Of a stretch of 64,000 nt of DNA, positions 1 to 8,537 are shown one piece after another. Within the stretch, counting starts at the first letter, position 1; every line of letters starts with the position of its first letter. Source of the stretch: Sporosarcina limicola (GTDB taxonomy: Bacteria > Bacillota > Bacilli > Bacillales_A > Planococcaceae); contig NZ_JADBEL010000004.1 of the NCBI RefSeq assembly GCF_014873855.1, forward strand, positions 62,001 to 126,000, read 5' to 3'. A model generated the notes under the pieces. It was not told the DNA's origin. It worked only from the letters and a program-made list of their open reading frames with translations, and searched no databases. Both the position numbers and the translations under genes were made by a program.

Positions 1-10
1 ATTTTCGTAA

Positions 11-109
11 TTTGCATGTAGCAAGTTGAAGACTAAGCTTGAAGCGATGGGCCATGAACCGAATGGCTATGGATGGGAAAAATATTTCCTGAGCTATCTG
101 GCCAAGTAG
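11..109 (+). pseudogene. C-terminal fragment of an immunity-like protein
   Basis: Thirty-two codons are open here and end in TAG; a TAA lies just upstream in the same frame at 8-10. The peptide contains an EPNGYGWE stretch, which resembles the Asn-Gly-Tyr-x-Trp signature near the end of Imm51-like immunity proteins. It is either the tail of a gene cut by the window edge and a frameshift, or a decayed remnant. The 203 bases between it and the next gene hold short open stretches, including one with MWYYWWD around 186-215, but no supported gene. Confidence 0.35.
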
Positions 110-312
110 CATTTTATGTTCTGTCACTATGTACTGGAATCCATTGATTCAGCGGGACAATATGTCAATTATCTGAAAAATAATAAGATGTGGTATTATT
201 GGTGGGATTTATTCAATAGGGTACGAGTGGGAGGGAATATGTGTGACAGAACCATCGCTACAAACTTTACGAGTATTAGATGAGGGTTTGATCATGGTCA
301 TGGAGGAATTAT

Positions 313-837
313 ATGGATACCGATAAGCCAGTGCTTCAAATTCGCAACGTACAAGAAATTCTGGCGCCCTTTGCCAATGTGCAGGTACCGCTGTCTCGCC
401 ATATGTGCAATAAACTGTCCACAGTACCGCTGGATATTATCCGGCTTGTGGATGTGCTGCAGATGCTGGCAGGTCAAGAGCTTGCTGCTGAAATGGTGTT
501 TGAAGATGATAAAGGCGACAATCTGTATTGCGAAGATGAGCATTTGAAAAACAACTATGTACAGATTGCTGCTAACGGCCAAGGTGATGCTTGGCTGATG
601 AACAGAATGGATGGGAGCCTTTCTTTTTTTGACCATAGCCTGACTCAGCCGAAAGTGACAGCGCTATTCATCGATTTTTGGCAGTTTTTGCAGTTAGCTG
701 ACTTGATTCATCAATACGAAGAGTGGATCGATCAGATAAAAGATTTTGAAGAAAGCGACCTGCCCGGACAGTTGGGATCATGTCTTAGGATGTTGCATCC
801 GGATTTGCCTGAGCATTATCCTTTCTCTTTTGTTTGA
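313..837 (+). CDS. SMI1/KNR4 (SUKH)-like immunity protein, C-terminus shortened
   Basis: A 174-residue protein. The middle (about residues 70-110) has the acidic loop, the G-x-G-D-x-W segment and the following FFDH strand that are usual in SUKH-superfamily proteins, which bind and neutralise toxins. The reading frame ends with TGA and TAA in tandem. The same frame then continues to a TGA at 921-923 that would overlap the next start as ATGA, so the original gene was probably about 29 codons longer and coupled to its neighbour. No signal peptide or membrane segment is seen. The SUKH call rests on pattern only; the toxin partner is unknown. Confidence 0.6.
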   Translation: MDTDKPVLQIRNVQEILAPFANVQVPLSRHMCNKLSTVPLDIIRLVDVLQMLAGQELAAEMVFEDDKGDNLYCEDEHLKNNYVQIAANGQGDAWLMNRMDGSLSFFDHSLTQPKVTALFIDFWQFLQLADLIHQYEEWIDQIKDFEESDLPGQLGSCLRMLHPDLPEHYPFSFV

Positions 838-920
838 TAACGATCAGCGTTTGAGAGAGCGGTTTATGAATATAGATCATGAACGCCGATATTGGGCGCT
901 TACAAGGAGAAGTGGAGCCA

Positions 921-1574
921 ATGACCGATTTTGCAGCAATCCGCAACTTGTTTCACATCACGGAATCCTGTGGTTTCGACGTGAAGGAATTGCAATCGTG
1001 GATCAGTCGATATGGGAGTATACCCGAAGTGTTGAAGGATTACTATCTGGAATTGGGTGCACATCCGCAATTGAATGGTTCCCAGGATTTCTTGATTAAG
1101 CCGAAAGATTTTCATCAATATGAGAATGACGACTATTTGATTTTCTATTTGGAAAATCAGGGTACTTGCGTTTGGGGCATACGCCGGGAGGACTTGGCAG
1201 CGTCCAATCCCCCTGTGTATGAGAACTACAGGAAGGAGAAGTGGTATCAGACAAGCGAGTCTCTTACGGAGTTCCTACATGCCATGGCCTATTTTCAAGC
1301 AGTGATTTCGATGGAGTTTTGCAATGAGGAATACTGGCAAATCGATGAACAGGTTGTAGAAGGGATTAAGATGATGTTTTCATCCAAGCAAGCGGATTCG
1401 GGCTTGTATACGGGCGTGCAGTTTTATGGTCAAGCGGGCGAGGTGATTGTGGTCATGAACAACCGTGACGGATATCTGCTGATGTTCTCAGCGGAAGATG
1501 AACAGCGATTTGACGCGTTGCATGCGACCTTGCTGCGGTTGGTTGATGGTGGAGGAAGAGGGGAAGCAGGATGA
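921..1574 (+). CDS. SMI1/KNR4 (SUKH)-like immunity protein
   Basis: A 217-residue soluble protein. I chose the ATG at 921 over an in-frame ATG at 879 because GGAG lies a few bases before it and the N-terminus then starts on the first predicted helix. Residues about 25-110 follow the SUKH layout: a helix ending in a Pro-x-x-Leu-x-x-Tyr-Tyr core, then a strand-rich part with an LIFYLENQG stretch and a conserved CVWGI. The tail is charged. Its stop overlaps the ATG of a short broken frame (ATGA at 1571-1574). A role as cytoplasmic toxin antagonist is inferred from family and context. Confidence 0.6.
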   Translation: MTDFAAIRNLFHITESCGFDVKELQSWISRYGSIPEVLKDYYLELGAHPQLNGSQDFLIKPKDFHQYENDDYLIFYLENQGTCVWGIRREDLAASNPPVYENYRKEKWYQTSESLTEFLHAMAYFQAVISMEFCNEEYWQIDEQVVEGIKMMFSSKQADSGLYTGVQFYGQAGEVIVVMNNRDGYLLMFSAEDEQRFDALHATLLRLVDGGGRGEAG

Positions 1575-1721
1575 AGGAATTGCATCATGCCGTGGAGAGA
1601 TTTTTGTTGAAGCAAGAGCAATATCAGGAGAAATTTGGCAGAGTTCTATCAAAGTAATGAACTCATCGATGAGGCGGCAGCCCATAGCCGAAAACTGAGA
1701 AGTACGATGTACAAGTCTTAG
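1571..1721 (+). pseudogene. Short frameshifted gene ending inside a direct repeat
   Basis: An ATG overlapping the previous stop opens a helical, Glu/Gln-rich peptide (MKELHHAVERF...) that stops at 1655. A different frame continues it as a helical segment with SNELIDEAAAHSRKL and ends in MYKS-stop. One frameshift near 1640 would join the two. The final codons lie in a 111-bp direct repeat whose second copy also supplies an MYKS-stop ending to another gene. I do not recognise the family; small helical proteins of this kind occur beside secreted toxins, but that is inference. Confidence 0.4.
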
Positions 1722-1817
1722 CTTTTTCCCGTAGGTCTATAGATTGATTCAGAGCTTTCTTTATCGACTGGAATTTGTAACTCTTAATGCATTTATATAA
1801 TACGAAATTGATCATGA
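1707..1817 (+). repeat. 111-bp direct repeat, copy 1 (stop codon plus promoter)
   Basis: Nearly identical to 3332-3442. It begins with ATGTACAAGTCTTAG, which gives the upstream frame its last three residues and stop. It contains a TATAAT box near its 3' end and stops 14 bases before the next ATG. It therefore acts as a portable stop-plus-promoter spacer between cassettes. Confidence 0.85.
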
Positions 1818-1831
1818 TATGAGGTGGAAAA

Positions 1832-2410
1832 ATGTCGGTCACTGGTTGGGTAATTAATGCGGAGTCATTTATAGATGATGATTATGGGTATGTTAATATT
1901 GCGACAACATGGAAAGGTAAGGATATGCCATCCAAACCTAAAGAAAATGAACCAATTGAAGCTATGTGGTCTAACGAAAGCTTATATGGTGTCATAGGTT
2001 CAAAAGTTGGAGATTTCATAGAAACACATGGTGTAAACGCATCTCTACAAGAAGGAATGTTCACGCACCGCTCCATTGCGGAGCAACTGGTTAAAACTTT
2101 TTCAGGACTTAAAGTGAATGAGATACAATGGATAGAGAATCCGTTGGAACATACATTAAATAACGGTAAACCCCGTATTAAGAGAGCAAAATGGTTGCCA
2201 GAAAAAGAAGTTGACATTGTTTATATTTATTCTGACACGTATGTTGATGTTTGTAACCCTCAACCTGTTAATACCGATTTCTCTACAGCAATAAGGGCGG
2301 AAAAAGACTATGAACACAACTGGTTGATGTGTACACAGCTAGCAAAAGAAAAACTTGAAGCTATGAAATTTAAAAACATTAGAATAGTTGAAAGTACAAT
2401 TAAAGGATAA
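1832..2410 (+). CDS. Hypothetical protein, probable immunity gene
   Basis: A 192-residue soluble protein with no family I recognise. The start is an ATG preceded by GAGGTGG. It is rich in Lys, Glu, Asn and Trp, more AT-rich than the SUKH gene upstream, and has no signal peptide or membrane segment. Its promoter is probably the one in the 111-bp repeat directly upstream. Its position among immunity genes suggests the same role; nothing in the sequence proves it. Confidence 0.6.
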   Translation: MSVTGWVINAESFIDDDYGYVNIATTWKGKDMPSKPKENEPIEAMWSNESLYGVIGSKVGDFIETHGVNASLQEGMFTHRSIAEQLVKTFSGLKVNEIQWIENPLEHTLNNGKPRIKRAKWLPEKEVDIVYIYSDTYVDVCNPQPVNTDFSTAIRAEKDYEHNWLMCTQLAKEKLEAMKFKNIRIVESTIKG

Positions 2411-2509
2411 TGTTCATCAGACAAAATAAGCATTACATACCAAATTTTCAAAATTGAACTTTACGTAAGTACCAACATTTTCTACATAAACATAAAACGA
2501 GGTGGATAC

Positions 2510-3346
2510 ATGCTGGATTTGGCCAGTCTTGTATGGGGCAAAATGGATGGTCCCTACGGCTCTGCTGAGAATGTACCGCAGCTGATCAAACAGTTGCAGA
2601 AGCAGTATGAGGAAGCTGTAACAGTTGAATTGTATTGGGAGCAGTTGTTTCATCAAAATACCATTTATTCAAGCACACTGGCCGCAGTCCCTTACCTGGC
2701 CGAGATTGCCCGTCGATCGCAGAGTCTGGAGGTCAAGCTGGATATTTTCGTGACTTGTGGCCTGTTCGAAGCCAATCGGAGTGAAAGCAGCGGGGCCGGT
2801 TATGAGTTGCCAGTTGAACTACAGCCACTAATGGATCGAGCCGGTATGGTTGTGTGTATGGATATCTACAACAGCTATATGACCGCTATCGCAGAACTGG
2901 CCGGTTATAGCTCAGATATGATGCGTTTTGCGGCTGAAGTCGGCAAAGACAACGGAGAGAAAAGGTACGTCATCGCGGCCGATGCAGCGTACCGAGGCTG
3001 GAGGGAAGCGGCTGAAGTTCTAATCACGTTCAGTGAAGGTGACGAATATGTGGCCTCTTGTCTGTCCTGCGGCGAAGATATCTATATTTGGCCTTCCCCT
3101 GAAGACGACAAGCTACTGGCTTATCGGAGCGATCCTGTATTTCATGCTGAGCAGGAATCTATCTCGATTACGCCGTCCCAGGCGATCAAGGACAATGAAT
3201 TGGCCGTATTGCAGCAACTTAGCTCCAACATTGGCGAAAGCAGGCTCATGCGCCACATTCCGTATTTGGCCGGGCAAGTGAGATGCCCTTCCTGTGGTGC
3301 TTCGTGTCAGATCTGGCCCGGTTTGACGAACATGTACAAGTCTTAG
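2510..3346 (+). CDS. HEAT-like protein with two CxxC zinc-ribbon pairs
   Basis: A 278-residue protein starting at an ATG after GAGGTGG. The first 190 residues are helical and fit a short HEAT-type array. The C-terminal third carries CLSCGEDIYIWP and CPSCGASCQIWP, two similar CxxCG...IWP blocks that could bind one zinc ion. The last residues (MYKS and stop) come from the second copy of the 111-bp direct repeat, so the true C-terminus may have been replaced by recombination. HEAT proteins of this size are common in toxin-immunity loci; the exact family is not recognised. Confidence 0.6.
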   Translation: MLDLASLVWGKMDGPYGSAENVPQLIKQLQKQYEEAVTVELYWEQLFHQNTIYSSTLAAVPYLAEIARRSQSLEVKLDIFVTCGLFEANRSESSGAGYELPVELQPLMDRAGMVVCMDIYNSYMTAIAELAGYSSDMMRFAAEVGKDNGEKRYVIAADAAYRGWREAAEVLITFSEGDEYVASCLSCGEDIYIWPSPEDDKLLAYRSDPVFHAEQESISITPSQAIKDNELAVLQQLSSNIGESRLMRHIPYLAGQVRCPSCGASCQIWPGLTNMYKS

Positions 3347-3442
3347 CATTTTCCCGTAGGTCTATAGATTGATTCAGAACTTTCTTTATCAAATGGAATT
3401 TGTAACTCTTCATGCATTTATATAATACGATATTGATCATGA
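3332..3442 (+). repeat. 111-bp direct repeat, copy 2
   Basis: The second copy of 1707-1817, with a handful of substitutions. It again starts with the codons for MYKS-stop, here ending the HEAT/zinc-ribbon gene, and again carries TATAAT shortly before the next gene. The flanks on both sides of the two copies are unrelated. Confidence 0.85.
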
Positions 3443-3454
3443 AGCTTTTACTAT

Positions 3455-3769
3455 TTGGAGGCGGCGACTATACAAAAGTTAAGTAATTCCTTTAGTGGAG
3501 CACTTAGAACATTTTCATATTGGATAGCAAACGGTACAGTGGGATTACCACTTCTTGAGGGTATTGATTATTCTTGTATTTTTGAAGAACCAAGTGCACT
3601 AGAACAAGCATATGCCATATTTGCAAATGTAATCGAGATGGATGAAGTAGGGATAGTTTGTAATGCCAAATATGCAGAAATGAGAGCAGCACAGTATATT
3701 AGAAGTTATGTTGACAATAGTTATAAGGTTGAACCAGAATTTGAAGACTGGGAAATTGATCTTTATTAG
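3455..3769 (+). CDS. Small hypothetical immunity-like protein
   Basis: A 104-residue acidic protein. The annotated TTG at 3455 lies inside the only good ribosome site (GGAGG at 3457-3461), so the true start is probably a few codons further in at a non-standard codon; the start is uncertain. The length, the helical N-terminus and the acidic C-terminus (EPEFEDWEIDLY) resemble small colicin-type immunity proteins, but I cannot assign a family. The promoter is probably in the repeat just upstream. Confidence 0.5.
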   Translation: MEAATIQKLSNSFSGALRTFSYWIANGTVGLPLLEGIDYSCIFEEPSALEQAYAIFANVIEMDEVGIVCNAKYAEMRAAQYIRSYVDNSYKVEPEFEDWEIDLY

Positions 3770-3775
3770 ACAACA

Positions 3776-3838
3776 TTAAGCTCTAACGAAGAACTATAGC
3801 TCAATAATAAGCGGCAGTCTAAAACTTTATTTTCTTCT
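3776..3838 (+). repeat. Post-gene element R1
   Basis: A stretch with the pattern AACGAAGAACTATAGC, then CAATAA, then GCGGCAGTCTAA and TTTATTTTC, beginning a few bases after a stop codon. Diverged relatives lie after stop codons at 10978 and 11540, and a partial one at 22475. In R3 the two ends can pair into a hairpin (AGCGACA with TGTCGCT); R1 has lost the right arm. Confidence 0.5.
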
Positions 3839-4484
3839 TACAACAATTTCCTATATTACAGCCATTTGAACATAATATCCTTCATGTTTGATATCGTCCA
3901 ATAGTTGTAGAACCTAAGTTATGTACTCTTCTTCCATATAAAAATCAAAGAGCATAACAACCCAAAGCACATCTCATATTCTTCAATTAATACTACCTTA
4001 CGAATGTGTTTTGAAATTGATGTATCTGTATTAAGATTAGAAAATGCAGTAAAGTTTCTCAAACAAAAAAAACCACATAGATGAAAGAAACCCAATTAAC
4101 TTATTACGAGAATCGGGTCTCTTTCAAAGGTATCTGTAAGATTGACCTTTTAAATAGTAACTATTCTATTCATCATTTGTATTATCCTGCCTGATAGATT
4201 AATGCCCATTCCCAGTATAATACTATATTTTCTCATTCTATAACTTTATTTTCCTAGACTAATACTATATTTTCTTAGTCTAATGGTTTATTTTCTTTTA
4301 ACAATTGTCGTCTGTTATGTGAAATTTCCCATGCTTACTAGAACATACTTAAGAAGCAATTCACTAGATTACTTTACATTCAACAAAGCTCTTGAAAAAA
4401 TAACAGATTCTTACCGTGTGGATCAATATACGGTTAGGCAGAGCTGTCTTGGGATCTGAAACGTATTATTTAGGGGGAGTTAGA
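3839..4484. other. AT-rich gene-free stretch
   Basis: About 650 bases with no supported gene. It has an imperfect inverted repeat (GAAAGAAACCCAATT at 4083-4097 against AATCGGGTCTCTTTC at 4111-4125) and several copies of short TATTTTCTTAGTCTAAT-like words around 4225-4290, which look like debris of the post-gene elements. No RNA gene is apparent. Confidence 0.5.
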
Positions 4485-5201
4485 GTGAAACAATCATTCA
4501 CCTTTCATGACGAAAAATCCAGTAAATTTTGGTGGATAGATTATAGTGGCTGTGACTTTGTTGTGAATTATGGAAAGACAGGCGCCGCCGGAAAATATGA
4601 GATCAAAGAATTTGACTCTGAAGAAGAATGTACCAAACAAGCTGAAAAACTAATGAAACAAAAGTTAAAGAAAGGCTATCAGGCTGATAGTAATTTTGAT
4701 TTTATCAACCATTTATACTTTGATGATGAGGAAATAGGGCTCCATACCAAGACATCCCATCCTAATTTTGTTAAACATTTTGCAGACGATTTTTATTATG
4801 ACTGCGGCGAGGAAGAAGCGCCTTTCGGCAGTGATGAAGGCTCGGATACATTGGCGGAATTAACTGAAAATCTGCGAAAGAAAAGTCAATTGAATTTTGT
4901 TGAGTTTCCTAAATTTATAATTGAAAAGGTATGGGGAATGAAATATGTTCCCGTAAGCAGCTTGTTAGAAGATGATGTAAAAAGAGTAGTAGAGACTGAC
5001 GAGATGAATATGATCCAAAGTGATATGGTCACTTATGCTGTCGCTTTTGGTCAGATAAAAATAACTGGGGTAATTGATCCTGGGCTAAAGCATTGCGCTA
5101 TCGATTCCTTGAAAAGAATTCAACAAACAGCAAAAATTTTGAACTGGGGAACGGATTCAGAAATAAGCACTAAAATGATTGAAGATTTATGTTCATTTTG
5201 A
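4485..5201 (+). CDS. WGR-domain protein, probable immunity or modifier protein
   Basis: A 238-residue protein. I chose GTG at 4485 because GGGGGAG precedes it at good spacing; the longer frame from 4416 has no ribosome site. Residues about 10-65 form a WGR domain: the KFWWIDYSG core, VVNYGKTGAAG (the Tyr-Gly-Lys/Arg-x-Gly signature) and a Lys-rich helix. The rest is acidic and includes an APFGSDEGSDT loop. In other proteins WGR domains bind nucleic acid or accompany MolR-type proteins; here the neighbours suggest an immunity role. A small frame overlaps its last codons. Confidence 0.65.
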   Translation: MKQSFTFHDEKSSKFWWIDYSGCDFVVNYGKTGAAGKYEIKEFDSEEECTKQAEKLMKQKLKKGYQADSNFDFINHLYFDDEEIGLHTKTSHPNFVKHFADDFYYDCGEEEAPFGSDEGSDTLAELTENLRKKSQLNFVEFPKFIIEKVWGMKYVPVSSLLEDDVKRVVETDEMNMIQSDMVTYAVAFGQIKITGVIDPGLKHCAIDSLKRIQQTAKILNWGTDSEISTKMIEDLCSF

Positions 5202-5368
5202 CAACATATAACTGGTCTATTGTTGAAATATGGCATGATGATGATTTGTCAATTAACAATAAACAAGAAGTGTCTTTCGAAGAATTTATTGTTATTTTGT
5301 TTGAAGGGTTTAAAAAAATGGGATTTTATAAGTATTATACATTGGAGGTTTCATATTTTGGGAAGTAA
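5189..5368 (+). CDS. Small ORF overlapping the WGR gene, possible gene fragment
   Basis: A 59-residue frame (MFILTTYNWSIVE...) overlapping the previous gene by 13 bases and running past the next start. The composition is protein-like: aromatic, acidic, with an FEEFIVILFEGFKKMGF helix. It reads like the C-terminal end of a cytosolic protein. It may be a real coupled small gene or the tail of a disrupted immunity gene. I do not recognise it. Confidence 0.4.
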   Translation: MFILTTYNWSIVEIWHDDDLSINNKQEVSFEEFIVILFEGFKKMGFYKYYTLEVSYFGK

Positions 5369-5948
5369 AAGTATGTATCATAAAATGGTTTCAAACACTG
5401 AACTAATAGGTATTCTTTCACAATACTATGATTTTGAAATTGTTGAAGCTAATTCAAATACAAATGATAATTTTTTTGAAGTCGATGTCAAAGTGACTAT
5501 CATAGCACAAGATGCTTCTGGTGGTGTATTCGCTTTGTACGGAGATGGTGATGTAGAAGATTTACCAGTTATCTTTATCAGTTCCGAGGGACAGGCAGGG
5601 AAAGTTGGGAAAAACATCGAGAAATTTCTTGGTATAATGATTACTTGTCCTTATTGGAGAGACTTATTGAAGTTTTCAGGAAACGGACAATTATCTGAGA
5701 TGCTAAAATCTCAACCGTTTTTAGAAGATGAAATTTTAAAGGATATCCCTGAAATTGAGTCTGTTAAAAATAAAGTTTTTTCAATGTTATCCATGTGCGG
5801 AATTTCAAAACCAGTGGAAACATTATATGAATCAATGGAGTCCAAGCCATATGTTCATGTTTCGTCTCTCGAAGGTGAGAAATTCGATTCATTATTTAAT
5901 AAGTTTGTAGTAACTGATAATCCTTTATGGAAAAACAAAATACAATAA
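5358..5948 (+). CDS. Hypothetical protein, SUKH-like immunity candidate
   Basis: A 196-residue protein. TTG at 5358 is chosen because GGAGG lies eight bases upstream, whereas the longer frame from 5220 lacks a ribosome site; ATG at 5373 is the alternative. Residues 45-75 (VFALYGDGD...LPVIFISSEGQAG) resemble the segment in SUKH-type proteins where a glycine-rich loop is followed by an acidic turn and a strand. The remainder is helical and acidic. The family call is weak; context favours immunity. Confidence 0.5.
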   Translation: MGSKSMYHKMVSNTELIGILSQYYDFEIVEANSNTNDNFFEVDVKVTIIAQDASGGVFALYGDGDVEDLPVIFISSEGQAGKVGKNIEKFLGIMITCPYWRDLLKFSGNGQLSEMLKSQPFLEDEILKDIPEIESVKNKVFSMLSMCGISKPVETLYESMESKPYVHVSSLEGEKFDSLFNKFVVTDNPLWKNKIQ

Positions 5949-6025
5949 AAAGAGTAACAGCTCGGATGCTTACGGCCAAGCTAAATATCATCTAAACGAA
6001 ATCCTAAAAGAAAGTGGGGAAGAAC

Positions 6026-6514
6026 ATGTACATAAGCAAATGGTGGGGAGATTTAATTGGCGGTTCCGATGATTCGTTAGCATTAATAGACTATTTGGAA
6101 CGATTGGACTTAACGGATGTGACGCTCAATCAGATTTTAAAAGACTTGGGTTTCGATGTTCTACTTTCCGAGGGAGACTTGAAAAACGGAGGAAATATTG
6201 GATTTGATAGGAGAAGTGCTAACGGCATGTTTCGGGTAGAACTTGATATTGCCTGCGGTGTTTTAATCGATCTTTCAGCCATTGTGTTGGAGTGCCTTAA
6301 ATCAGGCTATGTCGATTTGCATGATTTGGATGAGGCTAGGCAGCCGTGCAAACTTTATATTGATGCCTCTGAAGAAAAAAGAAACCTGCTTCGGGATGAA
6401 TTGAACAAGTTTTCCCGTAATCCGTTGTCCTACGATTTAGCCGAACTTGTTCCGACCGATGATATGAGGGAGCTTGCGGAAAAGGCGAAAATGATCGCAG
6501 ATGAGCTGTTATAA
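6026..6514 (+). CDS. Immunity-like protein with KWWGDLIGGSDDS N-terminus
   Basis: A 162-residue acidic protein. ATG at 6026 is preferred over GTG at 6014 because GGGGA sits six bases before it. The N-terminus has a Lys-Trp-Trp-Gly start, then GG-S/T-DDSL, and the C-terminus has the DLAELVP-x-D-DM segment. A clear paralogue lies at 30793-31299 with the same landmarks and length, so this is one family present at both ends of the array. I cannot name the family. Confidence 0.6.
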   Translation: MYISKWWGDLIGGSDDSLALIDYLERLDLTDVTLNQILKDLGFDVLLSEGDLKNGGNIGFDRRSANGMFRVELDIACGVLIDLSAIVLECLKSGYVDLHDLDEARQPCKLYIDASEEKRNLLRDELNKFSRNPLSYDLAELVPTDDMRELAEKAKMIADELL

Positions 6515-6642
6515 GTTGGTCTTATCCTTTGAATAGGGGCCTGTTTGAAGCTTATACAACGACGCTGGTATTCCCCTAATAATCTCATAAAATGATGTAC
6601 AGTGGTGATGAAGAAATTATATATACTGGGAGGAAAATAAAA

Positions 6643-7241
6643 ATAGACACGCAAATTTTTGAACAAATAATGGAGCAATGCCCTAAGAAAAAGGTTGTAA
6701 GCTTATTTAAAAAAATGCTCTTTTAAAAGCGGTGCAGATATCCAAAATCTTAGTCATTTTGCTTATTGGCTTTATGTGCATGGTGAGCAACAGCTATCTT
6801 TAAAATGCATTTCATTTACACATGATGTAGTTTTTGAACAAAATTATAATGTATAATGTTTGGGACTTTATTCATGCTATGTGGGGACTGGAAATTCGAC
6901 TTTTAAAAGAACAGAATAAACTTGACGAGGCACAGAAAATAATTGAAATAATTAATAAATATTTGCTAACGCCCACTAAAATCGATACACCAGAGGGTAC
7001 AAAAACAAGAGAAGCAAAACGTCGTGAACGGTTTACTTATGAAAGTGTAATTAGAAATGAAAATATCGAAAGAGATTTACAAGACAATGATATTAAAAGA
7101 GCAAATGAGTGGAGATTTATTGCACTGCTTGGCATGATTGGCAATACCGAAACCGGACTGTATCCAAATTTAAATGAACGTAAAGATGAAATTGAGCAAA
7201 AGATTACGGAATACATTACTGAATTAACTAAAATAAAGTAA
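6643..7241 (+). pseudogene. Immunity gene copy 1, killed by three lesions
   Basis: This stretch matches 22651-23253 over its full length. Three differences destroy it. The start ATG is ATA at 6643. Eleven bases are missing near 6709. The seven bases ATAATGT are duplicated near 6850. Repairing these gives a helical protein of about 200 residues with SGADIQNLSHLAYWLY and LGMIGNTETGLYPN. The tail from 6834 is still open but has no ribosome site. The family is not recognised. Confidence 0.8.
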
Positions 7242-7325
7242 CTGTTCAAAATAAATAGAACGAAACCGCTGCACGGTGGCTTCAGCTTGCCATTGACCGC
7301 ATTCGAACACTGAAAGGAGTAACAT

Positions 7326-8289
7326 ATGTCGATACAACCAGGTGACGTATTCGGATTCTGGAATCCGCAATTGAACGCTTATATCGCATGTCAGATTACA
7401 CATATTGTGCCAGCAGACAAACCGGACGGAAAAGACAGCTATGCTGCATTGATGCTGCATTGGACCGGGAGGGAGCTTCCTTCCATTGATCAGCTGAAAC
7501 AGGCAAATCCGCTTGTGATCAATTTTTATTTTTGGAGTGATCATCTGGATCATAAAATTAGTGCGGGTCCGATTCCTCCGGAGTATACCTATATTGGAAA
7601 TTTTGAGGTCCTTGTGGAAGAGCAGCCGAGAAGCTACGGAGACTGGAATCCCAAGATGTATCGTCAGCTGCAGTGGGAGCGCATTCCGGAGGACAAACGA
7701 CATAACTTCAAAGCTGCCGGCAAGGCAGATAGCAGCCAACAGGTGGAAATTGCCGGAGTCATGGTGCGATGGGGCACCCAATCGCTTTCTCTGGACCGAA
7801 TCCCGAACCTAACCAACTACACGGAATTGGACCGTCTGCCTTGTCTGACAACCTTGACTGTTTTCGATTGGAGCTCTGCACTAGAGAACTATGTAAGAAC
7901 GCATGATTTTATCTACAAGCTGGAGCTGGAACTCCAGACAGCCGTGGAACGGATTGATTTGCAGCACACACTCATCACAGAATTCACAATGAAGCCGCAA
8001 AACATCCATGAGCTGATTGTTCCTAAGGACATGGATCGAATGACGTTTGAAGGAAGTTTGCAGCATGATGTTTATATCAAGCACGAGCGGGAAGGGCGTG
8101 GTATCACGCTTCGAAGGGTTCAACAAACTAGACAAGCGCAAGGTGTTTATTTATACCGAGGAACGAGAGGAGATTTTGGGTGCCGTAACTCCGCTTATAT
8201 CCGGGCTTGTTAAGGAACTTCAGGCGATTCAGATCGAAATTGATGAACATTCGCTGTGGGAGTATACCGACCAACTCCGCGATTTTTGA
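7326..8289 (+). pseudogene. Leucine-rich immunity-like gene with a frameshift
   Basis: An AAAGGAG site precedes the ATG at 7326. The first part opens with QPGDVFGFW and IACQITHIV, resembling the N-terminal GDVF strand of Imm26-type proteins. It continues with short leucine-rich segments (residues 150-240). The frame breaks near 8106. In the next frame the protein continues with RFEGFNKLDKRKVFIY and ends at 8289 in LWEYTDQLRDF. A one- or two-base change accounts for this. GC content is visibly higher than in its neighbours. A sequencing error is possible but would be one of many breaks in this array. Confidence 0.55.
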
Positions 8290-8328
8290 TCCGAACAAAA
8301 TTAGTTGACTTACTGATACAAATCAGGT

Positions 8329-8532
8329 TTGACGAATCAGCAATGGTTGGATGGTTTACAAAATCACTATAATAACCCTGCTATCCAGAAATTCACTGAG
8401 GATCTGCATATCATTAATTCAAATGGTACAAAAGGGGAATTGATAAAGAAAAATGTTACACCTGCTCAAGCTTGTGAAGAAACGAAGAAATGGGCGTCTC
8501 AACAAGGGCACTCAATTAATTGTATGAGGTGA
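8329..8532 (+). CDS. 67-residue ORF, probable tail of a toxin next to its immunity gene
   Basis: A TTG-started frame giving a small hydrophilic, helical peptide (WLDGLQNHYNNPAIQKF...). It has no ribosome site of its own, and an in-frame stop lies 15 bases upstream. Its stop is five bases before the start of the next gene, and the ribosome site of that gene is inside its last codons. Toxin C-terminal modules sit in exactly this arrangement with their immunity genes, so I read it as the 3' end of a lost toxin gene. That is inference from layout; no catalytic motif is visible. Confidence 0.4.
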   Translation: MTNQQWLDGLQNHYNNPAIQKFTEDLHIINSNGTKGELIKKNVTPAQACEETKKWASQQGHSINCMR

Positions 8533-8537
8533 GACTA

